A stretch of DNA of 64,000 nucleotides, from positions 45,034,501 to 45,098,500 of the forward strand of contig NC_056752.1 of the NCBI RefSeq assembly GCF_018687715.1. Reading direction: 5' to 3'. The first letter of the stretch is position 1. Each line of letters starts with the position of its first letter. Made by a program: the position numbers and the translations under genes. A model generated the notes under the pieces. It was not told the DNA's origin. It did not search any database and worked only from the letters and a program-made list of their open reading frames with translations. This document shows, in pieces, positions 49,481 through 60,866 of this stretch. This DNA comes from Carya illinoinensis. Lineage: Eukaryota > Streptophyta > Magnoliopsida > Fagales > Juglandaceae.

Positions 49481-50734
49481 CTATATATGTTAACAATATA
49501 ATACAAATAATAAAATTTATATTTTTTTTATCAATTTAAACTTTTGAGATAAATGAAAATTTTACATGATAACAGAGCAGACGAATGAATTCGAATTCTA
49601 ACTCTACACTATCTCACTTAATATTTCATGTATTAGGTCTACTCATTAAGGGTGAGTCTAGCCACATGTAAGGATGAATATTAAAAATATAATATAAATA
49701 ATAAAATGCACATATGTTTTAAATGAGAAAATTTTTGCTATTTTTATAATATACAATCATTTTTACCATCCTTTACACAATTATGTTTTAAATGAGTCAT
49801 ATTTTTATAAAATAGCTTATTAAAGTAATATCGTTTTATAAAAATATCCTAAATTTAAAAATTAGTTATATAAATAGTTTGTCAAAATTTGTAAATCCAA
49901 AATAGATAAGCTCAAAATGTAAAGTTTAAATTATTTAGTACTTTCTTTTCATTTTGTGTGGGGACGTTGGGGTTAGAAGGGACCCCCACGCGACAATGTG
50001 GACCATAAAATTCTGTTGTGAGCATTGACAATAGCTTACGCATCTCTATATTTAATTTTATATTTGCATAATATCTTTTTAAATTAGTTTATAATGAATT
50101 ATGTATTTTTAAAATTTTGCATAGTTATAAATAGTATTTATTTAAATATGAAAAAACACTTTTTCACTCTCTAAACTTATTTTATTGTTTATTTTTCTCT
50201 CCTACTTATTAAAATCAATTTTGTAGAATTTGTATTAAGTTGATGATTCAATATCATACAAAGTGTTTTTTAGTATATATTAATATTTATCAATAAAATT
50301 GTTCATTTTGATATATGTAATTGGTAATGTTTAGAGATATAAAATTGGTATTTTTGAACACATTGTGTTAATTGTAAAATATATAAAAATAATAATTTTA
50401 AGAAAAATTAAAAATTAAAAAAATATTTTATTATTATTTGGTTCAAAGATGCATAATTTAATATGAAAGTTTTTCTTGATATGTAAAATCAATCTTTAGA
50501 AGATGTGATTTTGAATATCCATATAGAGAAATCAATATTAGTGCTCTGAATGATAGATGATCTAACAAACTGGTCTAGAGTTTTGCTTTAATCTCAGACT
50601 GGCCTATGCTGTGAAAATTCTAAAATTGTTCCTTCGTATTATTTACAGATTGACCTCTACATATATTTTCTATTAACTCTGTGATTAAAAATGCTAACAT
50701 GACTATTTGTCATGTTACAAGCTCTAATCATGTT

Positions 50735-50885
50735 TGGAAAAACCTATAACAGCTCAATTCATCTCATTTACTTATTATAATTTTTTTTTAAATTTTTATA
50801 CAAAATATAATAAATAATTTAATTTTTTCAGATCTTAAAATAATAATAATATTAAAAAATAATATTATAATATTATATTTAATTT
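50735..50885. mobile_element. Family C MITE-like element, partial
   Basis: It carries AACAGCTCAATTCATCTCAT, then the ATACAAAATATAATAAATAA and AATAATATTAAAAAATAATA blocks. The right end is not clear. Confidence 0.5.
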
Positions 50886-52512
50886 TGAGTAGAGTAGGAT
50901 TGGATCCCCCCAAAAAAAAGGAGTAAAACAGAGAGAGAAAATGGGCTTTATGACTACTACCCTTGTGTTTGACTGTGGGCTAGAGTCTAGACATAGAAGC
51001 AGGCCATTGAATCTATTAGAGGCAGCTTTAGAATGGGTATGGTTTCTCTATGAGCTCGTGCAGTTCATATAAATCGTGCTAATGGGCTTTAGTATCGGTA
51101 TAAAAAAGAAAGAAAAGACAACCAAAAAAAAAAAAAAAGTTGTTTTTAAGTGAGGGATGCTTAGGGTATGGGCATGTTAGGAGGCATTATGATATGGGCC
51201 TCGTGTAATCTACAAATAGGCAGCAGCATAAATTTCAGAGACTTCTTCAACTTCCCATTAATATGAATCTAATATATATATATATATATATGAATCTTCA
51301 GTCATTTCATAGTTACCACCAAGACAGTTGTCCACCATATGTTGATCAGTGGACTCATTAGAAACTTCTTAGACGCTTCGTAGTTATAGAATTTAATCAA
51401 TGGAGCCCTACAATGATTGACGTGAGAGAGAGGAAAAAAAAAAAGTCTTGTGTTTTGCTTTGGAGAACAGAAAAAAAGGTTTTTGTGAAATGAAATCATA
51501 GAAGGAAACTTGGATTCCTTTGCTATCTATTCAAGAGCCATTATCATTATGGTATACTAATCGCTATCTATTGCATAGAAAGTGATAATGCAATCAACAG
51601 GGATAAGAAAATAATTTAAGCAAAACATCAACGATTCATTTCACAAAGATTAAGAGCACAAGTTGAGGAGCCAATCATCGTTCCCTTTCTGAAACAGTAG
51701 AAGAATTTCCAGTATCGTGATGCACATGCAGATGGGAACACAAACACTTGTGCCAGTATGGGGTCTATATAATGGGTCCCTCGCAAATTTTAATTCGAAG
51801 CAATAAAGGGAATGGGCCCAGTGAAACATTCAATTTCACATGCATACGCACCCCTAATAAAGGACAACGCGGTTGGGTTCTGAAGATTTCCTGTCAGTTT
51901 GGCGCCTAGGAAGTCCTCCGGAAAACGAATGGCTGTAAAGGGCTGTGAAACTTTAACCAAAGTCTCTCTTCTTTTACAGGACTTTCTGTAAAAACGGGTA
52001 ATAAAACACCACCCCCCCGGTCCAGGACTCATGACCAGCCTCAAGACTCCACTGTTGTAGACTAGGCTTACTTCGACTGGAATCTGTACGAAATTGATTA
52101 TACCATACATGATAACCTCATTCTTCAGTCTTGAGGCTAGGCTTAGATTACTTCATAATCAGCCGTCTATCACACGGTTACACAACTAATTTATGACAAT
52201 GACGCCAACGCGCTTGAACTATAAGCAAGAAGCAACCACCAATTTGAGTCCAACGAGAATATTTCGCTTTCACACAACATTGGACTCACAATGTTGTGAC
52301 AACAAATAGCAATGGATTTGTTGATGAGAAGACAGCGCATAAAGATGAAACGGCTCATTTTTTGCGTTTCAATTACCTTCTAGGCAATTTGAAAAATGAA
52401 GACGAGAATAACGGGGGTAAAAACAGCAGCAGTATTATTTTGTGATGATTATAGTGGAAGATTATGCTTAATGGTGACGCATAGATCAAATCCAATAAAA
52501 TTACAGGAGAGA

Positions 52513-52662
52513 GCGGGGAATGTATAGTATACATAAAGGTTTCTTTTATACTTCCAATTGCAGTATTACAAAGATAAAACAAAGAAAGCGGGGAATGTAT
52601 AGTATACATAAAGGTTTCTTTTATACTTCCAATTGCAGTATTGCAAAGATAAAACAAAAAAA
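52513..52662. repeat. 75-bp tandem duplication downstream of PHT1
   Basis: The unit starting GCGGGGAATGTATAGTATAC at 52513 recurs at 52588 with a period of 75 bp and only one or two differences. It lies about 230-380 nt past the PHT1 stop codon, so it probably sits in that gene's 3' untranslated region. Confidence 0.9.
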
Positions 52663-52891
52663 AGAAAAAAAGAAGAAGACATAATTTCATCCTACAACAA
52701 AGACCATAGTAGCACAAAGCAAGAAAAGCAACCAACGTGAAAAGTGCTTATTCCATATTTAGACTAAAAAAGAGCAGCACCTCAGATGATATGTAAGCGC
52801 TTACATACACAAACGTACTTTTCCAGTGAAATTTTCACGAATTCTACTGGACAGGTCAGATAAAGAGAAGGCTGAGTTAAGGGGGGTACAC

Positions 52892-54460
52892 TTAAGTTCT
52901 AAGGTCTTGACCAGCCAACTTCCTTGGGTCTGTAGCAGCTCCATGTTCTTCCTCAGCTTCACCAGACATTTCCTCCAATGATCTTCCTTTTGATTCAGGC
53001 ACTAAGAATGTAAATACAATTCCAAGAAAGTTGACCACACCGAGGATTATGAGTGTATTTCTTACTCCAACACCCTTTTCTGCATACTGAAATCCAAATG
53101 CCCCAACTATTGCACCAGCCTTTCCGGCTGCAGCTGATATACCATGACATGTTGACCTTAGCCTTGCCGGGAAAATCTCTGCAGGGACCACGAATGTAGT
53201 GGCATTTGGACCAAAATTGGCGAAGAAAAATGTAAGGGAGTACATCACAACAAACCCAATTCGGTTGGCTTTTAAGGTCCAGTGATGGTAAGGAATGGCC
53301 AAGGCAAACATGAAGACAGTCATGAAGAAAAACCCCATCAATTGAATTGCGAACCTCCCGATCTTATCAATGAAAGCCACGGTAAACCAATACCCTGGCA
53401 CAGTGCTGCATAGAGCTATAAGAGTTTGTGCCCTCGCAATTCGAAATACCTCATCAAGGGCACTCATTTCTTTTGCCTTAGGAATCCAACCAATGGCACT
53501 GAAAATGTCCTTCTGAAATAGATTCTGGCTGTAGAAAGCAATATCTAGCAAGAACCAAGTGGTTGTGGTTCCAACCAAATGAAGCCCATGACGGCGAACA
53601 AACTGCATAGAGAACAACCCAAAATCATTTTCTCGTCCTCTGTCCTCAATTTTCTCCTGATCTGCTTCCAACTCAACCTGCAAAACTTTGGACATATCAG
53701 CAGCTGCCTGTTTGGCATTCCTTGCAACCAAGGCAGTGTATCGAGCAGTTTCAGGCATTTTCATGCGCCAGTAATAAGTAAGAGCAGCTGGGATTGCACC
53801 GAACATTACAATTATTCGCCAAACATAATCAGCTTCTGGAGGAGTGGAACCAACTGGATCAACATGATAAGCTGAGGCAGGGTATTTGGCCTTGAAAGCT
53901 GCTGAAACTATAATAGCAACCATCCCACCGGCCAGAATTCCAAAACCTTGCATTGCAAACACTGCAGCGATGAAGGCTCCACGGGTCTTTTTGTTAGCAT
54001 ACTCAGACATGATAGTGGCAGAAAGCGGGTAGTCACCTCCAATGCCAAAGCCGAGCCAGAACCTGAAGAAGCATAATGTAGCCATAACAGAATTGGGATT
54101 TTTCCCGAAGGAAAGGCCACAGGCAATTGAGCAAATGACCATAAGCATCAGGGTCATGCCATAGACACGTTTGCGGCCCATTTTATCACCGAGCCAGCCA
54201 AAGAAGAGCTGGCCTGCAAGGGTTCCACAAAGGGCAACACCATTAACAGCAGCCGAGACATTTGAAGGCAGAGAGCCAGGATTTTGAGAGCCTTCCTTGT
54301 AGTAGTACAAGCGGCCCAACAGTTTGGTCACAAGAGAGATGCAAAAGAGATCATATGCATCAGTGAAAAAGCCCATGCCAGCGATCACAATTGCTGTGAA
54401 ATGGTACCATTGTGTTTTGGCAACATCAAGAGCATTAAGCACTTGCAGGTCCTTAGCCAT
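52892..54460 (-). CDS. PHT1: PHT1-family inorganic phosphate transporter
   Basis: PHT1 proteins are plasma-membrane H+/phosphate symporters of the major facilitator superfamily, used for uptake from soil and redistribution inside the plant. The single uninterrupted frame gives 522 residues, the usual size. It starts [20 protein letters not shown], a typical PHT1 N-terminus. Visible features are FFTDAYDLF (31-39) in helix 1, the MFS loop motif GDKMGRKR (91-98) and the PHT1 signature [20 protein letters not shown] (141-160). A large charged central loop (about 240-300) separates the two six-helix halves, and [18 protein letters not shown] lies near helix 10. The C-terminus is cytoplasmic and acidic, with SGEAEEEHG. 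The exact paralogue is uncertain; it resembles the PHT1;4/PHT1;7 type. I found no GNATATNC (PHR1-binding) site in about 1.7 kb upstream. Confidence 0.95.
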   Translation of the reverse strand: MAKDLQVLNALDVAKTQWYHFTAIVIAGMGFFTDAYDLFCISLVTKLLGRLYYYKEGSQNPGSLPSNVSAAVNGVALCGTLAGQLFFGWLGDKMGRKRVYGMTLMLMVICSIACGLSFGKNPNSVMATLCFFRFWLGFGIGGDYPLSATIMSEYANKKTRGAFIAAVFAMQGFGILAGGMVAIIVSAAFKAKYPASAYHVDPVGSTPPEADYVWRIIVMFGAIPAALTYYWRMKMPETARYTALVARNAKQAAADMSKVLQVELEADQEKIEDRGRENDFGLFSMQFVRRHGLHLVGTTTTWFLLDIAFYSQNLFQKDIFSAIGWIPKAKEMSALDEVFRIARAQTLIALCSTVPGYWFTVAFIDKIGRFAIQLMGFFFMTVFMFALAIPYHHWTLKANRIGFVVMYSLTFFFANFGPNATTFVVPAEIFPARLRSTCHGISAAAGKAGAIVGAFGFQYAEKGVGVRNTLIILGVVNFLGIVFTFLVPESKGRSLEEMSGEAEEEHGAATDPRKLAGQDLRT

Positions 54461-54894
54461 TACCAGTCCTACGTCACACGATCTCTTGCACGGTGCTCTA
54501 ATTTCTCAAGCCCTGAGAAGTAGAACAGATGAGGAAAAAAGAGAGATGAATATGTGAGTCATATATGACTAAAGCATGAGCATGTGACCCAGAAAAGTCA
54601 GTCGGTGCGCTACTTAGTCCGAGTGTTTTTTTTTTTTTTTTTTTTTCCCGAGTTTTGTTCATCCGAGTTGAAACTATTGGACTTGTGAGTAGTGACAGTA
54701 AAACAGACAAGACAAGGGGGCTAGAATTTTCCACGGTCGAAAATATCTATACGGATGAATTTCAAATTTGTTATTTGAGGGCCACATGCATGATAAAGGT
54801 AAAAGAAGCGTGAGAAATTGACCAAGAGGGCATAGGAAGTCCGTGAGTCAATAAATTCACAATCATAATTATCAACCTACGGTGAAAAACTCTG

Positions 54895-55105
54895 TTTAAA
54901 GTATTACGCCTCGTATTACACAATTCAGATAATATAAATTATTTTAATAAAAATTAAATAAAATATTATTATAATATAATTTGTTAATCTTAATTTTATT
55001 TTAATATTTGAAAAAATTAAATTATTTATTATATTTTATATAAAAATTTTAAAAATTATAATAAAGAAAAAAGATAGTTTAAATTTAAATAAACAAATAA
55101 TGGCT
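54895..55105. mobile_element. Family C MITE-like element
   Basis: It contains AAATTAAATAAAATATTATT, then TAATATTTGAAAAAATTAAA and TTATTATATTTTATATAAAA, the reverse orientation of the family C blocks. It lies about 440 bp upstream of the PHT1 start codon. Confidence 0.6.
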
Positions 55106-56379
55106 TAGTTTTGGCTGAATATGGAACACGTGGACTGCCATCAAAGTTTCCTCTCCCTACCACTCCTAATTCTCGGTAATATAACCAAGGTTTTGGATAA
55201 GAGGAATGCTATGAAAACTCGTGAAGTACGGAAATAGTATTTAAAAGAGATCTATTACAGCCACACATAAATCCCACAAATTGTGGGATCTCCAGCAGTT
55301 TCCTTAAAATAATTACATGATGCTTATACTAATTATTGTAATTATTATTTTTCTTAGACAAGAGTAACATCTCTCCCTCCCTGCCCTAAACGTACAACAA
55401 CTAAATTTATAGCGATCTTAATAAAAAGATGGATGATGGAAGGTCTACCTATGCAGGGAAAAAGCTGCAAACAGACAGGAATAGTCGCTGAAACCAGGGC
55501 ACGCCCCAAAAAAAAAAAAAACCCAGGGGACCCCAAAAAGAAAACTACGAGATGACCACGAAACTCCAGTTCATAAAGCTTCTAATCAATATAAGCAAAT
55601 ATCCTGACTCCAGAATACAAAATAAATTAACAAAAGAAAACTCTTAACCACTAAATGCAGTACTTTCCATTTATTTATTTTTTGGGGTCCGGTATAGCTT
55701 AGTGTATAGAATTCAAAGTTGGTTCCGATATTCATCAGCCAGGAATTCGAAGAGGTTGGAAAGAAGTTTCAGAGGAAATAACAAAAGAAGTCTTTAATTT
55801 TTCTTTGCAACCAAACATAAAGTAAGTGGAAGAGGAGAAATAGAACGAAAGCTCTGGAACCTCTAGAAGAAAAACGATTAAAGACGTGAAATCTTCTTAC
55901 AAAAATCAGTTATTAATTTTCCAGTACTTCAAGAAGTTCTCGATTTCGAGGAACTTCCTTTCTTTCCGTTTTATTTTTAGGTGGTGTTTAGAACATTTGG
56001 GATAAAAGTAAAAGATGCGCAAAAAGAAACAGAAAAAAAAGGAAGAATCAGAAGTCCATGTCTGATAATTTAGGCTTCGGACTACGAAAAAAGAAGCAGA
56101 AGTGTGACGCAGAAGGATTTAATATCGATATCTTTCGAGTGAATCTCGTTTAAAATGTCCACAATCTGAAACCCAATAGAGAACCCGAGCTTTAAAGGCT
56201 CAATTTTTTTTTTCTTTATTGTACCTTAAAAAGCATAAGATAAAAACCTCTGTATAAAAATTAAAAAGTTGAGCAAACAAATAACTTCGCACCTGAGAGA
56301 AACAAACAGCTATTCTGCCAATTCTTCCCTCTTTTTTCACGTACAACAACACATGTTAAATCAAACGCAAGCACTAAGG

Positions 56380-56406
56380 GAGGAGGAGGAGGAGGAGGAG
56401 GAGGAG
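56380..56406. repeat. (GGA)9 microsatellite
   Basis: About nine GGA units in a purine-rich context. Confidence 0.9.
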
Positions 56407-56824
56407 AAAAAGGAAGAAACTTTAAACGCTGGTTAGATAGACTGAGGAGGTGTGGGTAGTAAGTACATGGAGGGAAATTATGGGGTAGCTGGTTCCGTAT
56501 TTAAAGACAACGGAGTCACGCCCCCCCTCCCCCACAAGAAACAAAAGAAACAAATACTCGTTAGTGAAGGGAAAATTGAAAATAAAAAATAAAAAATAAA
56601 AAATGGACTAATGTAATACCATACCATAATTGGTCCCCCCAGCAACGCCTAATGTAATGGACTACGGACCTAATTGTTTTTTGGCAGCCTCATGATCCAT
56701 AAAATTTGGTGCGATTTTTCTATGGAATCAAATTTGACAAAATAGTAAAGAAATGAAAGTTTTATGGATTTTTAAATATTTTATCTAAATGTAAGTCATA
56801 CTTTAAAAATAAATGTAAATATAA

Positions 56825-56998
56825 AAAATGATACTTACAGTCATAAGTACGTAAATTTCATGTAATTATTTTTAAAAAAATAAATAAATATAAAATTCAC
56901 AAAAAAAATATTAATTTTTTAATAATATATCATTTTTTTTTTCAAAGCGACTACTCCTTGATATCTAAACATTTTACGATTGTATATAATAGTACTTT
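56825..56998. mobile_element. MITE-like element, family A copy
   Basis: AAAAATGATACTTACAGTCA at the left faces ACGATTGTATATAATAGTAC at the right, in the same arrangement as the copy at 37685. Confidence 0.5.
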
Positions 56999-57736
56999 TT
57001 AAATAATAAATTTATAATAAAAGGATGGAAATGTATTAAAATGAGAAGTTTTGTGTCTTTGAAAATAAATTGAGAAAAATTAAATATTATTCAACTGTAG
57101 GCAAAAAAGAATTGCATCCAAACATTGGCTGAGCAAAGAATCAAGGATGAAGAAATCAAGAACTGCCAAATAAATAATATAACTGTAATCCAATTACAAA
57201 TGTGGTTCAATTGAAATATTAGTGATCATTTTTCAAACTAAGCATCGATGAAGATTGACTTGTCCGAGGCGCCGAGTCTGCTGCTACTATTTGCTATCAT
57301 TCGAGACTTTGAACACTTTCGACAATAGAAATTGCATTCTCTCTGTTTTTTTAAATTATAGATTTCGTGTGGGAGGAAAATGTAATTAGAAATATGGGCA
57401 ATGCTACACAATTTCCTAACTTCTATACATTATTTTTTTTTAATTTTTAATTTTTTTAAAAAAATTTTGAGTTTATTTTTTTAAATTAATTTAATTTTTA
57501 TATTAATTATTTATATATTAAATATTTGATAAAAGAAAAAAATAATAAAAATTAAAAAAAATGTAATGTGTGAGAATTGTGTTAATAACATTAGGTTGTG
57601 TAGATTTTTAAAAAAAAAAAAAAACGCTGTTTTAACTCCTTAAAAGAAAAAAAGTGAGTGGGACCCATTGAGCCCCATTGCATTCAACTTGGCCGAGAAA
57701 ATTCCAAGTCAATGAGTCGTCTGTGATATAAATTAT

Positions 57737-57952
57737 AGAGAAATATTTTTTGCAGTCGGTAGATGCAGTCGACGTGCAGTCAGTTGTAAAAAAATGAATT
57801 AATACGGGACCTATATAAAAAAAAAATTATTTTTATAACTTTTTATTATTCATGTAGGTCTTCCTCAATATAAAAAAATTTTTTATAATTTTTTTTTATT
57901 CTATAAAATCAATTACATGTCGACTACATTTACCGACTATATATAGCAAAGC
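57737..57952. mobile_element. MITE-like element, family A copy, best-preserved arms
   Basis: GTCGGTAGATGCAGTCGACG on the left is nearly the exact inverse of the CATGTCGACTACATTTACCG and GAC block on the right, giving arms of about 22 bp with few mismatches. The AT-rich centre pairs further. No gene inside. Confidence 0.7.
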
Positions 57953-58149
57953 CCTAAATTATAAATGCCACTTTTAAGAGAAAGCAACAAATAGGAGAAG
58001 AGGACGAAAACTGACTATGGACCCATTTCTGACCCATACGCGTACTATTTGTAATTTTGTACTTGGCGAGAAATGTTTGATATTGTAATTTTTATGTAAC
58101 GTAACTAATAATACTAATAAAATATATAAAAAATTATATAAAATTTTTA

Positions 58150-58330
58150 TTTCTTAGTCTTTGACTGTTTAGGAAATGATAAAAAAGATTATAATTTTTT
58201 AAATAATAATGAAATAATTTGAATTAAAAAATATATTTTTTTTTTTAATTTTAAAAAAAGAATAAATTTAAAATATTGTTATAATATAATTTTATTTTAA
58301 AATTTGGAAAAAATTGTATTAATATTGTTA
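58150..58330. mobile_element. Family C MITE-like element, degenerate
   Basis: It has AATAATGAAATAATTTGAAT, ATATTGTTATAATATAATTT and TTTGGAAAAAATTGTA blocks of family C. Ends are unclear. Confidence 0.4.
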
Positions 58331-60751
58331 AGAGTCGTGCTTGGAAAAAAAAAAAAAAATTAACGTATGTTGTGATTTCTTATAAGTTATACATGATATG
58401 CTCCATATTTAGCTTGAGATTTTGGTATTTACTCTTCGGATTAATTAACAACTCGTAAATGTGTTAAACTCCCAAGAATAATTGGACTTGCTAAATAAAA
58501 AATAATCAAATTATTAGCATTAGCATATCTAGAATATAATAACATCTAATAAAATGTCAATGTTATAATTGTCTAAAATTTATATTTTTCATACGTTTAA
58601 GTTTTTACCATAAGTAATAATTTTATATAATATCAAAGTTCCTGGCTTTACACTTTATTTATTTAATTAATTATTTCAAGTACTGCCTACACGTAAGGAA
58701 GAGCTGATATAGGGACGGGTGGTTTCACACAAATTTAATTGAAAGTAGAAATGGAATGGGTTTTTTAATTAACTTTTTTCATGGGGCAAGTTTGATCACA
58801 TCAGTCGTGTCTGAATTGTGATGGTATTGTATTGTAAGGCAGTAGTGACTAGTGCGGTGCGTGTTATCCTTATTCCTTAAAGTAGGCGCTAGAGCTGTAA
58901 GGGTCCCCTCATGCGTCCTATCTTACAGTGGGAACTCAACTAATTAAATCCATTTTGTATGGCCTTAATTCAGAGGTTGGACATGCCTGATCTCTTTCCC
59001 ATGCTTGCACTTCCGCTTCATTATTATTAGCTTCTGAACAAATTCCTCCTACTTTTGGGTCCTTACAATTATTTTTCACAGCTATAAAAGGATGATTAAT
59101 TTACAAAGTCTACTTATACCGATGTTAATAACGTGTTTCACTGCCACCTATCAAGTGGATCATCTGTAATAAATAAAAAGACGGTATTAGTTGTCATGTA
59201 AAAATTTTGATGTCAAAGTCAGAAATATAATATGAGAGTAAGAGATTATAGTAAATCAATTTCAGGATTTGTTACCTCCTGTAAATTATTTATAGAGATT
59301 ATCTCTTTAGAGTGATAAGAATCGAATTAATCTTATGAAGCCTTTTACTTGTAAGAATTTAAGTCATATAAAATAGCTCTATTTTAAGAGTAGAAGTCTA
59401 TCTTGTTAAGAATTTGAATCTATTTTTTTATTTCTTTTTAATCTCATCTCTTAATTAAAATTATGGAGACTCAAATATCCCCTCCAACTAAAATCGAAGA
59501 AATTAAAATACCAATAATATGAGACTCAGGCGGTGCATGTCTTTATATATACCGAATTCTCCAAACTGCTCGGTGGAGAATAGCACGTGTCTTTTAAAAC
59601 TTGGTAACTCAAACTACTGTTTACTTTGATTTTACAGCATTAATATGAACCCATCAGACGATCCTTAATTTGTCTCCTAGCTCCACTTTGCCACCATCAG
59701 CAATCACCGGAAGGAATTGGCCGGCCACAACCGTACTAGTATTACTTGTCCTACCATCACCAATATTGTGATTGGTTTACTTTGTTCGAAAAATCAATCA
59801 TTAGTTTACTTTTAACATTGGAAGGTTTAAAAGGGTAAGAGAAGTCGTACAATTATAAAAAAAATCATAAATTGACATAATATAATAAATGTATTATATA
59901 ATAAAAATAAATTCATAAGTTAGTATTATATAACCAAGTTAAGTCACGTCTTTTATTTTTATAAATTTTTTTTAAGGGTAAAACATTTATGAAATAGTAA
60001 ATATAACTTGTAAAAAGAATCTCATGTCACCGAAGTTACGTTATATACTAGAATGGTTCTATTTATCAATGTATTTTTTTTAAAAAAACTTTAGTTATTT
60101 AATAAAAACTTTTGTTCCTATGCTTTTATGTAGAAATTAATTTAAGATCTTTTTTGCATCCCTGATTTTTCTCAAGAAATGAGACAAAATTCTCTCTCTT
60201 TTTTTTTTTTTTTCATATATATATATATTCTTTTTTAATCAAGAAAATTATTTTATTATTCTATAACCTTTTAATTTGTTTGTCGTATGAAAAAATCATT
60301 CTTTTTAATGTTTGTCTTATGGAAAATATAAGATTAATTGAACTTAGGATTTTTATAACAATATAAAAAAATAAACGTAAAACGCTTTTTAATTAACTAC
60401 TTACGATTTTATTAATTAGTTCTTATAGCGATAGAGATCAGTAGTTATATATAAAATTAAAATTATTTTTAGTTGAGTGGCACAATTACTTTTACCCTAC
60501 AAAATCTGCAACATGATATCTATTATTAAGCTACTAGCTAGATGAAAAGGAAAAGCTTGACTTTGGCCCCAATATCTCATCCACTCAACACAGGAAGCTA
60601 GCTTTGTCAGATGAGATACCTGGCGTACGTAGGTTGAGAGGAGATTCCTAAAACACTACTGCAGTACTGTGGAAATAAATTAAGAGTGTTAATTTAGATC
60701 TATCCCCGATGTACGGATAGCATGATAATACTGGAGTGAAGTTAATTAAAC

Positions 60752-60866
60752 AAGCATGCAAAAACAGCATGCGACTCATGTGCGCAGTAAACAACCAAGA
60801 ACGCAATAACCAAGCATGCAGTACTGCATGTGGAACACCATGCATGCATGCCACCCATGCATGGAG
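60752..60866. promoter_or_regulatory. Cluster of RY-type CATGCA motifs with a 16-bp palindrome
   Basis: At least seven CATGCA/TGCATG motifs fall within 115 bp, including a perfect palindrome CATGCAGTACTGCATG (60815-60830) and CATGCATGCATGCC (60841-60854). RY motifs are bound by B3-domain factors in plants. No neighbouring gene is identified, so a role is speculative. Confidence 0.4.

Larger units (their letters stand above)
44976..52891. other. Intergenic region between the hAT-like element and PHT1
   Basis: No gene is supported. Besides MITE-like elements and microsatellites it holds two imperfect repeats of a GCTCCAGCATGGAAAATCCTG motif (about 46512 and 46591). A GC-richer patch at 51660-52110 has a 106-codon minus-strand open frame whose product I do not recognise. 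The last ~500 bp before 52891 is probably the PHT1 3' untranslated region. Confidence 0.5.

Noticed and set aside
51790..52110. 106-codon minus-strand frame downstream of PHT1
   Set aside because: The composition is plausible, but no domain or family is recognisable and no splice context supports it. Left as unannotated sequence.
53579..53875. 98-codon plus-strand frame inside PHT1
   Set aside because: It is antisense to a strongly conserved transporter coding sequence.
55686..55745. tRNA- or SINE-like segment (TAGCTTAGTG followed by GGTTCCGAT)
   Set aside because: The A-box-like and B-box-like parts are imperfect and too close together, and no cloverleaf could be drawn.
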